A stretch of DNA of 64,000 nucleotides, from the NCBI RefSeq assembly GCF_009908315.1, contig NZ_JAAATW010000003.1, positions 496,001 through 560,000 on the forward strand. The letters are read 5' to 3'. This stretch comes from Paragemmobacter ruber (lineage in GTDB: Bacteria > Pseudomonadota > Alphaproteobacteria > Rhodobacterales > Rhodobacteraceae). The notes under the pieces were generated by a model. It saw nothing but the letters and a program-made list of their open reading frames with translations, was not told the DNA's origin and made no database searches. The translations under genes were made by a program, and so were the position numbers. Of the stretch, positions 53,374-62,444 are shown one piece after another. Position 1 is the first letter of the stretch. Each line of letters begins with the position of its first letter.

Positions 53374-53570
53374 TCCCCGCACCCGGCCCCCCCACGCCCG
53401 CCCCCCGCACCTTCCGGCACCCTCCGCCCGGGGGCGCTGCGGCGGTTTTCGCAAGGCGGCGGTGTTTTCCACGGAAATCGGCGGAAAACGCCCCGCTCTC
53501 GCCCCAATCCCGGCTTGGCGGCGACCATCTCCCTTGCTAGGGTTGCCTCTGTCCCGAGGTTGATCGCAAG

Positions 53571-54410
53571 ATGCGCCACACCCTTCCCATCGCGCCCCAG
53601 TTCTATGTGACGGCCCCGCAGCCCTGCCCCTATCTCGAGGGGCGGATGGAACGGAAGCTGTTCACCGCGCTGCAGGGGGAACATGCGCAGAAGCTGAACG
53701 ACACGCTGTCCAAACAGGGCTTCCGCCGCAGCCAGAACGTGCTCTACCGCCCCTCCTGCGCGGAATGTTCGGCCTGCCTCTCCGCCCGCATCCGCGTGGC
53801 GGATTTCGAACCCCGCCGCACCCAACGCCGGGTGCTCAAGCGGTGCGGGGACCTGCGCCGCAACGCCACCTCGCCCTGGGCGACCGAAGATCAGTTCTCG
53901 CTCTTCCGCCGCTATCTCGACACGCGCCACGCCGATGGCGGGATGGCCGACATGGACATCTTCGAATTCGCCGCCATGATCGAAGAGACGCCGATCAAAT
54001 CCCGCGTGATCGAATATACCCGCCCCGCCGGCCCCGGCGAACGCGGCCGCCCGCTGGCCGCCGTCTGCCTGACCGACGTCTTCGATGACGGGCTGTCGAT
54101 GGTCTACAGCTTCTATGACCCCGACCTCGCCGATCTGTCGCTGGGCACCTACCTGATCCTCGACCACGTCGCCATCGCGCGCGAAGCGGGGCTGCCTTAC
54201 GTCTATCTCGGCTATTGGGTCCCGGGCAGCCGCAAGATGGGCTACAAGGCGGGCTTCTCGGCGCTGGAGATCTACAAGGGCGGGCGCTGGCAGGACATCG
54301 GCGATCCCGCCGCGCACAAGGCCGAACTGCACCCGCTGTCGGTCGATCCCATCGCCGAACAGGTGGCGCGCATCAGCCTGCCCGAAACCCGCACCCCGCG
54401 CGACGCCTGA
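53571..54410 (+). CDS. bpt: Aspartate/glutamate leucyltransferase (arginyltransferase family)
   Basis: A 279-residue N-degron enzyme that attaches Leu to proteins beginning with Asp or Glu. It has the N-terminal cysteine region ([15 protein letters not shown]), the [14 protein letters not shown] segment and the C-terminal acetyltransferase-like fold with [34 protein letters not shown]. Bacterial members use Leu-tRNA although they look like eukaryotic Ate1. With aat at 22239-22889 it completes the transferase half of the bacterial N-degron pathway. Confidence 0.93.
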   Translation: MRHTLPIAPQFYVTAPQPCPYLEGRMERKLFTALQGEHAQKLNDTLSKQGFRRSQNVLYRPSCAECSACLSARIRVADFEPRRTQRRVLKRCGDLRRNATSPWATEDQFSLFRRYLDTRHADGGMADMDIFEFAAMIEETPIKSRVIEYTRPAGPGERGRPLAAVCLTDVFDDGLSMVYSFYDPDLADLSLGTYLILDHVAIAREAGLPYVYLGYWVPGSRKMGYKAGFSALEIYKGGRWQDIGDPAAHKAELHPLSVDPIAEQVARISLPETRTPRDA

Positions 54411-54553
54411 TCCCGCGCGCGCCGGACGTGACCTTCGCGCCACGCGCGGCGGCAATTCCCTGCCGGAACGCGGAAAATCGCCACCCGGCACCTTGTCCCG
54501 GCCGATCCGCACCCGATGTGGGGCACACAGCGTTCGCTCATGCGGGGAATTAA

Positions 54554-55468
54554 ATGACCTACCTTCTGTTCGTGCTGGGCCTTGTCGCCCTTTTCTTCGG
54601 CGGCGAATACCTCGTCCGCGGGGCCACCGCGATCGCCAAGCACTTCCGCCTCTCGCCCATGGTGATCGGCCTGACGATCGTGGGCTTCGGCACCTCTGCC
54701 CCCGAAATGCTCGTCTCCGTGCAGGCCGCGCTGGCGGGCCAGCCCGCCATCGCCATCGGAAACGTGCTCGGATCGAACATCGCCAATATCCTGCTGATCC
54801 TCGGCCTCTCCGCGCTGATCGCGCCGCTGATCATACCGGTGCGCAAGCTCTGGCGCGATCTGGGCTTCATGCTGCTGGCGTCCGCCGTGATCTGGGTGAT
54901 GCTGCTGGATGGCAATGTCACCCGGCTCGATGGCGCGCTCCTGATGGCGGGTCTCCTGATCTTCCTCATCGTGGCCTTCCTCACCGGCAAGGCCGAGGAT
55001 GACGATGCGGCCTCCGGCGACATGCCGCAATGGAAGGCCTGGGCCATGACGCTGGGCGGTCTCGTGGTGCTCGTGATCGGCGCGCGCCTGCTGGTTGACA
55101 GTTCAACCGAAATCGCCCGCGCCCTCGGCATATCCGAAGCGGTGATCGGCCTGACCATCGTCGCCGTCGGCACGTCGCTGCCGGAACTGGCCACCTCCGT
55201 GATCGCCGCGATCCGCAAGCAGACGGAAATCGCCGTCGGCAACATCGTGGGGTCGAACATCTTCAACATCTTCGGCATCCTCGGCACCACCGCACTCATC
55301 GCCCCCATCCCGTCCGAGGCGCGCTTTGCCGCGATCGACATGCCTTGGGTGGCAGGCTCGGCCATCGGTCTGACGGTCCTCGCCTTCGTGCTGGGCGGCC
55401 TGCCGCGCATCGCCGGGGTGATCCTTCTTGTCACCTATGCAGGCTATGTCGCGCTGATCGGCTCCTGA
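54554..55468 (+). CDS. Calcium/sodium antiporter (CaCA family, YrbG-like)
   Basis: A 304-residue exchanger with about ten hydrophobic segments in two homologous halves. The paired alpha-repeats that form the ion site are visible: GLTIVGFGTSAPEMLVSVQA with GNVLGSNIANILLILG in the first half, and GLTIVAVGTSLPELATSVIA with GNIVGSNIFNIFGILG in the second. The key Glu is present in both (APEM and LPEL). A bidirectional terminator follows. Confidence 0.95.
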   Translation: MTYLLFVLGLVALFFGGEYLVRGATAIAKHFRLSPMVIGLTIVGFGTSAPEMLVSVQAALAGQPAIAIGNVLGSNIANILLILGLSALIAPLIIPVRKLWRDLGFMLLASAVIWVMLLDGNVTRLDGALLMAGLLIFLIVAFLTGKAEDDDAASGDMPQWKAWAMTLGGLVVLVIGARLLVDSSTEIARALGISEAVIGLTIVAVGTSLPELATSVIAAIRKQTEIAVGNIVGSNIFNIFGILGTTALIAPIPSEARFAAIDMPWVAGSAIGLTVLAFVLGGLPRIAGVILLVTYAGYVALIGS

Positions 55469-55485
55469 CCACGCATCCAGCATGC

Positions 55486-55518
55486 AAAAGGCCCGCGCTT
55501 CCCGCGCGGGCCTTTTTT
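55486..55518. terminator. Bidirectional rho-independent terminator
   Basis: AAAAGGCCCGCGC (55486-55498) pairs with GCGCGGGCCTTTT (55504-55516) around TTCCC, and T continues to 55518. The A-run on the left and T-run on the right make it work for both the antiporter gene and the convergent glutathione transferase gene. Confidence 0.92.
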
Positions 55519-55537
55519 CGTTCCTGAACCCACAGGC

Positions 55538-56143
55538 TTACTTCAGCAACCCTTCCGCCTTCATCGCCGCCTGCACCGCAGGCCGCCCCGCGATGCGCGC
55601 CCGCAGCGCCTGCAACAGCGAGAAGGCCGACAGGTCATGCCCGATCCCCTTCGACCAGTTGGTGACGGTGAAGAGATAGGCATCCGCAGGGGTGAAGTCC
55701 GCACCCAACAGGTACTCCCGCCCGTCGGCCAGCTTCGCCTCCACCAGCGCCAGACGGCTGTTCAGAAGCGCGATCTGCGCCTCCTTCGCCGCGCCCTCCA
55801 ACCCCCGGAAGAAGGGCGAGTAGGTCTTGTGCACCTCGGTTGACACGAAGTTCAGCGCCTCCTGCAACCGCGCCCGCGCCAGCGTGCCCGGCGCGGGCAG
55901 CTTGCCCGGCGTCACGCTGTCGGCCACGAACTGCATGATCGCCACGCCCTCGGTCAGCACTTCGCCATCCTCCAGCACCAGAACCGGCACCGCCCCGCGC
56001 GGGCTGATCGCGGTGAAATCCGCCCCCGTCTCGGTCTTCTTGGCCCGGATGTCGGCCCGCTCCACGCTGTAGGTGGCCCCGCTCTCGGCCAAAACGATAT
56101 GCGAGGCCAGCGAACAGGCCCCCGGAGAATAGTAAAGCTTCAT
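55538..56143 (-). CDS. Glutathione S-transferase, beta-class-like
   Basis: A 201-residue GST. It starts MKLYYSPGACSLASHIVLAE, which holds the Cys10 characteristic of the bacterial beta class, then the thioredoxin-like glutathione site (PRGAVPVLVLEDGEVLTEGVA) and the helical C-terminal domain with LLGADFTPADAYLFTVTNW. Likely detoxification or stress role. The start was chosen at the family N-terminus; the frame upstream is not coding. About 270 bp separate it from the ilv leader. Confidence 0.93.
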   Translation of the reverse strand: MKLYYSPGACSLASHIVLAESGATYSVERADIRAKKTETGADFTAISPRGAVPVLVLEDGEVLTEGVAIMQFVADSVTPGKLPAPGTLARARLQEALNFVSTEVHKTYSPFFRGLEGAAKEAQIALLNSRLALVEAKLADGREYLLGADFTPADAYLFTVTNWSKGIGHDLSAFSLLQALRARIAGRPAVQAAMKAEGLLK

Positions 56144-56359
56144 CAAAGCAACCCTTTCGGCATCGGGGCCGCACCGCACCGCCCCTTTCCGCGCCACATA
56201 GGCAAAGTCGCGCGCGATGCCACCCCCCTTTTGCGACTCATGGGGGCAAAGCCCCTGTGCATATCTGCAAGATTTGCATTAGTTGCGCCGAAATAGACGT
56301 CAAGGAAAGGAAGTTGCAAAATTTCCCCCCGATGCGACACTTTAGGCCCGCTTTTGCGG

Positions 56360-56388
56360 TTGACGCCCCATCCGGCCCGCCCTAGTGT
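56360..56388 (+). promoter_or_regulatory. Probable promoter of the ilvIH attenuator
   Basis: TTGACG (56360-56365) and TAGTGT (56383-56388) are separated by 17 bp. Transcription would begin near 56395, 20 nt before the leader peptide start codon. This fits the leader and terminator that follow. Confidence 0.6.
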
Positions 56389-56414
56389 CCCCGCCGATGG
56401 CAAGGAGAACGGAT

Positions 56415-56462
56415 ATGTCCGGCATTCTCGTACTTGTAGGACGATGGCGCATGGGGCGGTAA
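56415..56462 (+). CDS. ilvL: ilv operon leader peptide
   Basis: A 15-residue frame, MSGILVLVGRWRMGR, with AAGGAG 7 nt upstream. Five of its first eight residues are Ile, Leu or Val in one run (ILVLV, codons at 56424-56438), the amino acids whose synthesis the downstream genes serve. It lies directly before a rho-independent terminator and a competing hairpin. Composition, ribosome site and position together make a control peptide for attenuation very likely. The symbol ilvL is used by analogy with the enterobacterial leader. Confidence 0.85.
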   Translation: MSGILVLVGRWRMGR

Positions 56463-56513
56463 CGCTGGCCATATGGCACCCATGCGCCCCCGGATCGAAC
56501 CCGGGGGCTTTTT
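56446..56513 (+). promoter_or_regulatory. Transcription attenuator of ilvIH (antiterminator and terminator)
   Basis: Terminator: GCCCCCGG (56486-56493) pairs with CCGGGGGC (56501-56508), followed by five T (56509-56513). Competing antiterminator: GGCGCATGGG (56446-56455), inside the end of the leader peptide frame, is fully complementary to CCCATGCGCC (56479-56488), which includes the first bases of the terminator stem. A ribosome stalled on the Ile/Leu/Val codons leaves 56446-56455 free; a ribosome at the stop codon covers it, so the terminator forms. Confidence 0.82.
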
Positions 56514-56558
56514 GTTGCGCGATGACGGGGCGGATGCCCGGCAAGGGGAACACAGACG

Positions 56559-58313
56559 ATGACGAAGGCGATGAGCGGCGCGAAGATGGTGGTGCAGGCC
56601 CTGAAGGAACAGGGGGTCGAGGTCGTGTTCGGCTATCCGGGCGGGGCCGTGCTGCCGATCTATGACGAAATCTTCCAGCAGAATGACATCCGCCACATCC
56701 TCGTGCGGCACGAACAGGGCGCCGTCCACATGGCCGAAGGCTATGCCCGCTCCACCGGCAAGCCCGGCGTGGTGCTCGTGACCTCCGGCCCCGGCGCGAC
56801 CAACGCGGTGACGGGCCTTGTCGATGCGCTGATGGATTCGATCCCGCTTGTGGTCCTCACCGGTCAGGTCCCCACCTTCATGATCGGCACCGACGGCTTC
56901 CAGGAAGCCGATACCGTGGGCATCACCCGCCCCTGCACCAAGCATAACTGGCTGGTGAAGGACACGGCCAAACTGTCCGAGACGATCCATCAGGCCTTCC
57001 ACGTCGCCACCTCGGGCCGCCCCGGCCCGGTGCTGATCGACATCCCCAAGGACGTGCAATTCGCCACCGCCGACTACACACCCAAGGAAAAGACCCGCGT
57101 CGCCCATTACCAGCCCCGCCTGAAGGGCGACCCCGACGCCATCCTGCGCCTCGTCGAGATGATGGAGGCGGCCGAACGCCCCATCCTCTATACCGGCGGC
57201 GGCGTCATCAACTCCGGCCCCCATGCCAGCCGCCTGCTGCGCGAACTGGCCGCCGCCACCGATTTCCCCGTCACCTCCACGCTGATGGGCCTTGGCGCCT
57301 ATCCGGCCTCGGGCAAGAACTGGCTCGGCATGCTCGGGATGCACGGCCTCTATGAGGCCAACCTCGCCATGCACGGCTGCGACCTGATGATCAACATCGG
57401 TGCCCGCTTCGACGACCGCATCACCGGCCGCGTCAAGGATTTCTCGCCCCATTCGAAAAAGGCCCATATCGACATCGACCCCTCGTCGATCAACAAGGTG
57501 ATCCGCGTCGATGTGCCGATCCTCGGCGATGTGGGGCAGGTGCTTGAAGACGTGCTCACCCTGTGGAAGGCGCGCGGATCGAAGGTCAACAAGGCCGGCC
57601 TCACCAAATGGTGGAAACAAATCGAAGATTGGCGCGCGGTCAACTGCCTCGCCTTCAAGAACAGCGAAAAGACGATCAAGCCGCAATACGCCCTGCAGCG
57701 GCTCGAGGCGCTGACCAAGGGGATGGACCGCTACATCACCACCGAGGTGGGCCAGCACCAGATGTGGGCGGCCCAGTTCCTGGGCTTCGAAGACCCCAAC
57801 CGCTGGATGACATCGGGCGGCCTCGGCACCATGGGCTACGGCCTGCCCGCCTCCATCGGCGTGCAGATCGCCCATCCGCAGGCGCTGGTGATCAACGTGG
57901 CGGGCGAGGCGTCGTGGCTCATGAACATGCAGGAAATGGGCACCGCGATGCAATTCCGCGCGCCCGTCAAGCAGTTCATCCTGAACAACGAACGCCTCGG
58001 CATGGTCCGCCAGTGGCAGGAGCTTCTGCATGGCGAGCGCTATTCGCACAGCTGGAGCGAAAGCCTCCCCGATTTCGTGAAACTGGCCGAGGCTTTCGGG
58101 TGCAAGGGTATCAAGTGCCAGGATCCCAAGGATCTCGACGACGCGATCATGGAGATGATCCGCTACCCCGGCCCGGTCATCTTCGATTGCCTCGTGGAAA
58201 AGCACGAAAACTGCTTCCCCATGATCCCGTCGGGCAAGCCGCATAACGAGATGCTCTTGGGCGAGGCCGACACGCAGGGCGTCATCGGGGCCAAAGGGGC
58301 GGTTCTGGTGTGA
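56559..58313 (+). CDS. ilvI: Acetolactate synthase large subunit
   Basis: A 584-residue thiamine-diphosphate enzyme that makes acetolactate and acetohydroxybutyrate for valine, leucine and isoleucine. The catalytic Glu52 is in VRHEQGAVHMAEGYAR. The FAD-binding middle and the C-terminal TPP domain are complete. The metal-binding GDG motif is GEAS here (residues 449-452), followed by WLMNMQEMGTAMQF and FILNNERLGMVRQWQ; replacement of Asp by Glu may be a lineage feature. An attenuator precedes it and ilvH follows. Confidence 0.96.
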   Translation: MTKAMSGAKMVVQALKEQGVEVVFGYPGGAVLPIYDEIFQQNDIRHILVRHEQGAVHMAEGYARSTGKPGVVLVTSGPGATNAVTGLVDALMDSIPLVVLTGQVPTFMIGTDGFQEADTVGITRPCTKHNWLVKDTAKLSETIHQAFHVATSGRPGPVLIDIPKDVQFATADYTPKEKTRVAHYQPRLKGDPDAILRLVEMMEAAERPILYTGGGVINSGPHASRLLRELAAATDFPVTSTLMGLGAYPASGKNWLGMLGMHGLYEANLAMHGCDLMINIGARFDDRITGRVKDFSPHSKKAHIDIDPSSINKVIRVDVPILGDVGQVLEDVLTLWKARGSKVNKAGLTKWWKQIEDWRAVNCLAFKNSEKTIKPQYALQRLEALTKGMDRYITTEVGQHQMWAAQFLGFEDPNRWMTSGGLGTMGYGLPASIGVQIAHPQALVINVAGEASWLMNMQEMGTAMQFRAPVKQFILNNERLGMVRQWQELLHGERYSHSWSESLPDFVKLAEAFGCKGIKCQDPKDLDDAIMEMIRYPGPVIFDCLVEKHENCFPMIPSGKPHNEMLLGEADTQGVIGAKGAVLV

Positions 58314-58320
58314 GGCGTCG

Positions 58321-58375
58321 GACCGGGGGTTTCACACCCCCGGACCCCCGTGGGATATTTTCAAACAAGTGAAGG
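58321..58375 (+). repeat. Hairpin repeat C between ilvI and ilvH
   Basis: The stem CCGGGGG (58323-58329) with CCCCCGG (58337-58343) is followed by ACCCCCGTGGGATATTTTCA and a GTGAAGG end. The same arrangement, read on the other strand, lies between edd and eda. The tail GGGATATTTTC...GTGAAGG also resembles repeat A. There is no T-run after the stem, so full termination is unlikely. Confidence 0.65.
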
Positions 58376-58384
58376 GAGTGGCGG

Positions 58385-58945
58385 ATGTCCGCGCTCAATA
58401 TCAAAAAAGGCTCCACCAGCCATTCGGCCTATGACCTGCGCGATCACAACGCGACCGTCATCGAAAGCCACACGCTGGCCGTGATCGTCGAGAATGAACC
58501 CGGCGTCCTCGCCCGTGTGATCGGCCTCTTCTCAGGGCGTGGCTACAATATCGACAGCCTAACCGTGGCCGAGGTCGACCATACCGGCCACCGCTCGCGC
58601 ATCACCATCGTCACCTCCGGCACCCCCGCCGTGATCGACCAGATCGAGGCGCAGCTGGGCCGCATCGTATCGGTCTACGAGGTGCATGACCTCACCGCCG
58701 AAGGGCCCTGCGTGCAGCGCGAGCTTGCGCTGTTCAAGGTGGCGGGCAAGGGCGAGGCACGGATCGAAGCCCTGCGCCTGGCCGAGATCTTCCGCGCGAA
58801 TGTGGTGGATTCGACGCTCGAAAGCTTTGTCTTCGAGATGACGGGAACGCCGGAAAAGATCGACGCCTTCGCCGAACTGATGCGCCCCCTCGGCCTGCGC
58901 GAAATCGCCCGCACGGGCGTGGCGGCCCTGTCCCGCGGCGCCTGA
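58385..58945 (+). CDS. ilvH: Acetolactate synthase small (regulatory) subunit
   Basis: A 186-residue regulatory subunit. Residues about 30-105 form an ACT domain (HTLAVIVENEPGVLARVIGL, FSGRGYNIDSLTVAEVDHTG) that binds valine for feedback inhibition; the C-terminal half (VQRELALFKVAGKGEARIEA and the LESFVFEMTGTPEKIDAF part) activates the large subunit. Length and order are standard. It is 71 nt after ilvI in one operon. Confidence 0.97.
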   Translation: MSALNIKKGSTSHSAYDLRDHNATVIESHTLAVIVENEPGVLARVIGLFSGRGYNIDSLTVAEVDHTGHRSRITIVTSGTPAVIDQIEAQLGRIVSVYEVHDLTAEGPCVQRELALFKVAGKGEARIEALRLAEIFRANVVDSTLESFVFEMTGTPEKIDAFAELMRPLGLREIARTGVAALSRGA

Positions 58946-58968
58946 CCCCCGCAGGACACAGCGCGCTG

Positions 58969-58996
58969 GTAGGATGGGCAATATTGCCCATCCTAC
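58969..58996. repeat. Palindromic repeat D, copy 2
   Basis: GTAGGATGGGCA and TGCCCATCCTAC around ATAT, identical in both arms to the copy at 22202-22229. It fills most of the 54-bp gap between ilvH and the convergent enoyl-CoA hydratase gene. Confidence 0.85.
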
Positions 58997-58999
58997 GCG

Positions 59000-59776
59000 T
59001 CAGGCCCCGGTAAACCGCGCCGGGCGCTTTTCCAGAAACGCCGCCACGCCTTCGCGGAAATCCGACGTCGCCCCCGCCTCGCCCTGCAGGCGCGCCTCCA
59101 GCGCCAACTGCTCCGCGAGCCCGTTGCCCGGTGATGCCCGCAGCGCCTGCTTCACCAGCCGGTAGGCCGCCGTCGGCCCCGCCGCCAAGGCCCCTGCCCG
59201 CGCCGCCACATGGGCGGCGAAGCCCTCATCCGGCACCGTCTCCCAGATCATGCCCCAGTCGGCGGCCTGCCGCGCCGTCACCTTCTCGGCAAACAGCGCC
59301 GCGCCCATCGCCCGGGCCATCCCCACCTGACGGGGCAGCCAATAGGTCCCCCCCGCATCGGGGATCAGCCCGATCCGCGTGAAGGCCTGGATGAAGCTCG
59401 CGCTCTCGCAGGCGATCACCACATCGCAGGCCAGCGCCAGGTTCGCCCCGGCCCCCGCCGCCGCCCCGTTCACCGCGGCGATGGTCGGCACCGGGCAATC
59501 GTAGATCGCCTTCAGAAGCGGCTCGTACTCCTCGGCCAGCACGCGCCCCAGATCAAACGATCCCAGCGCCATCGCGTCCTGCAGATCCTGACCCGAACAG
59601 AAGGCCCGCCCCGCCCCCGTCAGCACGATGCAGCGCGCCCGCGCCTCCACCTCGCGCCACGCGGCCAGAAGTTCGCCCCGCAGCCGCGCCGACAGCGCGT
59701 TCATCACCTCGGGCCGGTTCAGCGTGATCGTCGCCACCCCGCCTGCCTCGGCCAACGTGATCGTCTCATAAGCCAT
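59000..59776 (-). CDS. Enoyl-CoA hydratase/isomerase family protein
   Basis: A 258-residue crotonase-fold enzyme. The oxyanion-hole segments are CIVLTGAGRAFCSGQDLQDA and AAVNGAAAGAGANLALACDV; the region FTRIGLIPDAGGTYWLPR and the Glu/Asp positions resemble the PaaG (1,2-epoxyphenylacetyl-CoA isomerase) subgroup. The substrate remains uncertain. It lies downstream of ccmF-ccmH in the same direction, an arrangement seen in related genomes that may only reflect shared transcription. The start MAYETITLAEAGG was chosen. Confidence 0.9.
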   Translation of the reverse strand: MAYETITLAEAGGVATITLNRPEVMNALSARLRGELLAAWREVEARARCIVLTGAGRAFCSGQDLQDAMALGSFDLGRVLAEEYEPLLKAIYDCPVPTIAAVNGAAAGAGANLALACDVVIACESASFIQAFTRIGLIPDAGGTYWLPRQVGMARAMGAALFAEKVTARQAADWGMIWETVPDEGFAAHVAARAGALAAGPTAAYRLVKQALRASPGNGLAEQLALEARLQGEAGATSDFREGVAAFLEKRPARFTGA

Positions 59777-59839
59777 CGGATTCCTCCCCTTTGCGCCCAC
59801 CCTATCCGGGCGGCGCGCCGGGAAAAGCCCGACGGCACG

Positions 59840-60325
59840 TCACTCCTTCAGGATTTCCGCCAAGCGCGCGCGCTCCGCCTCGTCCAGCGTGTCCCCGCTC
59901 ACGGCCGAACGGCGCCGGAACGAGGCAAAGGCGATCCCCACCCCGGCCAGCAGCATCGCCGGCCCCGCCACCCAGAGCAGCAGGTTGGCCCCCGTCGCCG
60001 GCGGGTTCAGCAGCACATATTCGCCATAACGGTCCACGAGGAAGGCCACCGCCTCCGCATCCGTATCCCCGGCCACCAACCGCTCGCGCAGCAGGATCCG
60101 CAGGTCGCGCGCCAGTTGGGCATCGCTGTCGTCGATGTTCTCGTTCCGGCACACAAGACAGCGCAACCCTTTCGACAGCGCGCGCGCCCGGCTTTCCAGC
60201 GCCGGATCGGCCAGCATCTCATCGGGCTGTACCGCCTGCACCGGGGCGGCCACCAGCAGGCCAAGGGCCACGGCCGCCGCCTGCAGGCCAAGGGTCACCC
60301 GGCCGCGCGTCCCCGCCCCGCTCAT
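59840..60325 (-). CDS. ccmH: Cytochrome c-type biogenesis protein CcmH
   Basis: A 161-residue membrane-anchored thiol protein of System I cytochrome c maturation. A signal anchor (residues about 10-31) is followed by the redox motif RCLVCRNENIDDSDAQLARD and a C-terminal membrane helix (NLLLWVAGPAMLLAGVGIAF) with a charged tail. It reduces the apocytochrome CxxCH thiols for heme attachment by CcmF. Its ATG overlaps the ccmF stop. The shorter start was chosen to place the signal segment correctly. Confidence 0.95.
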   Translation of the reverse strand: MSGAGTRGRVTLGLQAAAVALGLLVAAPVQAVQPDEMLADPALESRARALSKGLRCLVCRNENIDDSDAQLARDLRILLRERLVAGDTDAEAVAFLVDRYGEYVLLNPPATGANLLLWVAGPAMLLAGVGIAFASFRRRSAVSGDTLDEAERARLAEILKE

Positions 60326-62295
60326 TCCGCAGGCACCCCCGCCACGGGCGCGCGCCGCGCCCCCGCCGCCACGCGATACCGCCGGTCGCTCAGGCTCAGC
60401 AACCCGCCCAAGGCCATCAACATGCAGCCGCCCCAAAGCCAGTTCGCAAACGGCTCGATATAGGAACGCACCGCCCAGCCGCCATTCTCCTGCGGATCGC
60501 CGATCACCAGATAGACATCGCGCCAGAAGCCATAATCGATCGCGGCCTCGGTCGTGGGCATGCCCGCCACCGGATAGATGCGCTTCTCGGGGAAGAGGAC
60601 CGCCACCTCCTCGCCCCCGCGCATCACGCGCAACTCGGCCATGGTGGATTGGTAATTCGGCCCCTCCACCTCGCGCACATCGACGAGCGTCACCTCATAG
60701 GGACCCAGCGCATAGCTTCCCCCCGGCATCACCACGCGGATATCCTCGGTCTTCCAGGCAAGCATCGCGGCCACCGCAAAGATCGTCACGCCAAGGCCGC
60801 CATGGGCCACGGCCTTGCCCCAGTCGGCCCGCGGCAGGCGACCCAGCCGCGCGAACCGCCCAGCCAGAGCCCCGCGCCCCGTGCGCGCCCAAAGGTCCAC
60901 CAAAGCCCCGCCCAGCACCCAGACACCCAGGATCACCCCCACCGGCCCCAGCGCCGTCCGCCCCGTCTGCATCGACCAGGCCAGGGCACCGAGCGCCATC
61001 GACAGCACCAGCACCGGCCACAGGGGCCGCATCGCCCGCGCCCCGTCGCCCCGCTTCCAAGGCATCATCGCGCCCAAAGGCAGGATCGCCGCCAGCGCCA
61101 CGACAAAGGGCGAAAAGGCCGCGTTGAAAAACGGCTCCCCCACGCTCAGCTTGCGGTCAAAGACCATCTCCGCGACCAGCGGCCAGATCGTGCCGAAGAA
61201 CACCACGAAGGCCGACACCGCCAAAAGGATGTTGTTGGCCACCAGCGCGCTTTCGCGGCTGACCATCCCGAACACCCCCTTCGCCTCCAGCACCCCGGCC
61301 CGCGCGGCAAACAGCGTCAGCGCCCCCCCCATGAACACGCCCAGGATCAGCAGGATGAACACCCCCCGCTCCGGATCATTGGCAAAGGCATGGACCGACG
61401 TGATGACGCCCGACCGCACGATGAAGGTGCCCACCAGCGAAAAGCCGAAGGCAAGGATCGCCAGCAGGATCGTCCAGGCCTTCAGGCTTTCCCGCTTCTC
61501 CACCACGATGGCCGAATGGAGCAGCGCCGCCGCGATCAGCCACGGCATGAAGGACGCATTCTCCACCGGGTCCCAGAACCAGAACCCGCCCCAGCCCAGC
61601 TCGTAATAGGCCCACCACGATCCCAGCGCGATGCCGATGGTCAGAAACACCCAGGCCGCCAGCGTCCAGGGCCGCACCCAGCGCCCCCAGGCCGCATCCA
61701 CCCGCCCCTCGATCAGCGCGGCCACCGCGAAGGAGAACGACATCGAAAGCCCTACATAGCCCAGATACAGAAATGGCGGATGGATGGCGAGCCCCGGATC
61801 CTGCAACAGCGGGTTCAGATCCTGCCCATCCAGGGGCGGCACCGCCAGCCGCAGAAAGGGGTTCGACGTCAGCAGCATGAACAGCAGGAACGCCACCCCG
61901 ATCATCCCCTGCACCGCCAGCACCCTCGCCTTCAGCTGCGGCGGAAGGTTCCCCCCGAACCACACCGCACAGGCCCCGAACAGGGCAAGGATCAGCACCC
62001 AGAGCAGAAGCGATCCCTCATGGTTCCCCCAGACCCCGGTGATCTTGTAGATCATGGGTTTGAGCGTGTGCGAATTGCTCACCACCAAGGACAGCGAAAA
62101 GTCCGACACGACAAAGGCATAGGTCAGCGCCGCGAAGGAAAAGCCAACCAGCAGGAACTGCACCACCGCCGCCGGATCGCCCACCGCCATCCAGGCCGCA
62201 TTGCGCCGCTCGGCACCGATCAGGGGCACGGTGGATTGGATGATCGCCACCGCCAGCGCCAGGATCAGCGCGAAATGTCCAAGTTCCACGATCAT
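60322..62295 (-). CDS. ccmF: Heme lyase CcmF
   Basis: A 657-residue polytopic protein (about 14-15 hydrophobic segments) that joins heme to apocytochrome c. The tryptophan-rich WWD domain reads WGGFWFWDPVENASFMPWL. Conserved His-bearing loops such as NSHTLKPMIYKITGVWGNHE and LHSAIVVEKRESLKAW are present. It is the first gene of ccmF-ccmH-enoyl-CoA hydratase as seen here; ccmE would usually lie upstream but does not. Full length. Confidence 0.97.
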   Translation of the reverse strand: MIVELGHFALILALAVAIIQSTVPLIGAERRNAAWMAVGDPAAVVQFLLVGFSFAALTYAFVVSDFSLSLVVSNSHTLKPMIYKITGVWGNHEGSLLLWVLILALFGACAVWFGGNLPPQLKARVLAVQGMIGVAFLLFMLLTSNPFLRLAVPPLDGQDLNPLLQDPGLAIHPPFLYLGYVGLSMSFSFAVAALIEGRVDAAWGRWVRPWTLAAWVFLTIGIALGSWWAYYELGWGGFWFWDPVENASFMPWLIAAALLHSAIVVEKRESLKAWTILLAILAFGFSLVGTFIVRSGVITSVHAFANDPERGVFILLILGVFMGGALTLFAARAGVLEAKGVFGMVSRESALVANNILLAVSAFVVFFGTIWPLVAEMVFDRKLSVGEPFFNAAFSPFVVALAAILPLGAMMPWKRGDGARAMRPLWPVLVLSMALGALAWSMQTGRTALGPVGVILGVWVLGGALVDLWARTGRGALAGRFARLGRLPRADWGKAVAHGGLGVTIFAVAAMLAWKTEDIRVVMPGGSYALGPYEVTLVDVREVEGPNYQSTMAELRVMRGGEEVAVLFPEKRIYPVAGMPTTEAAIDYGFWRDVYLVIGDPQENGGWAVRSYIEPFANWLWGGCMLMALGGLLSLSDRRYRVAAGARRAPVAGVPAE

Positions 62296-62444
62296 CGCGG
62301 ACCCTCCCTCTTGTCGCGCAGACCATAGGCGCAAACCGCGCCCGCTCCAATGGGGATGCGCCCCCGCGTCGCAGGCCCTGACGAAGGCTTGATCGCGCCC
62401 CGCGTCCGCCCCCACCGGCCCGGACATGGCCCTGCCACGGCCCT

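Noticed and set aside
56486-56508. Possible tRNA T-arm on the minus strand (GGGTTCGATCC) before ilvI
   Set aside because: The stem does not pair correctly around a seven-base T-loop and there is no acceptor, D or anticodon arm nearby. The bases are explained fully by the ilv terminator stem and loop.
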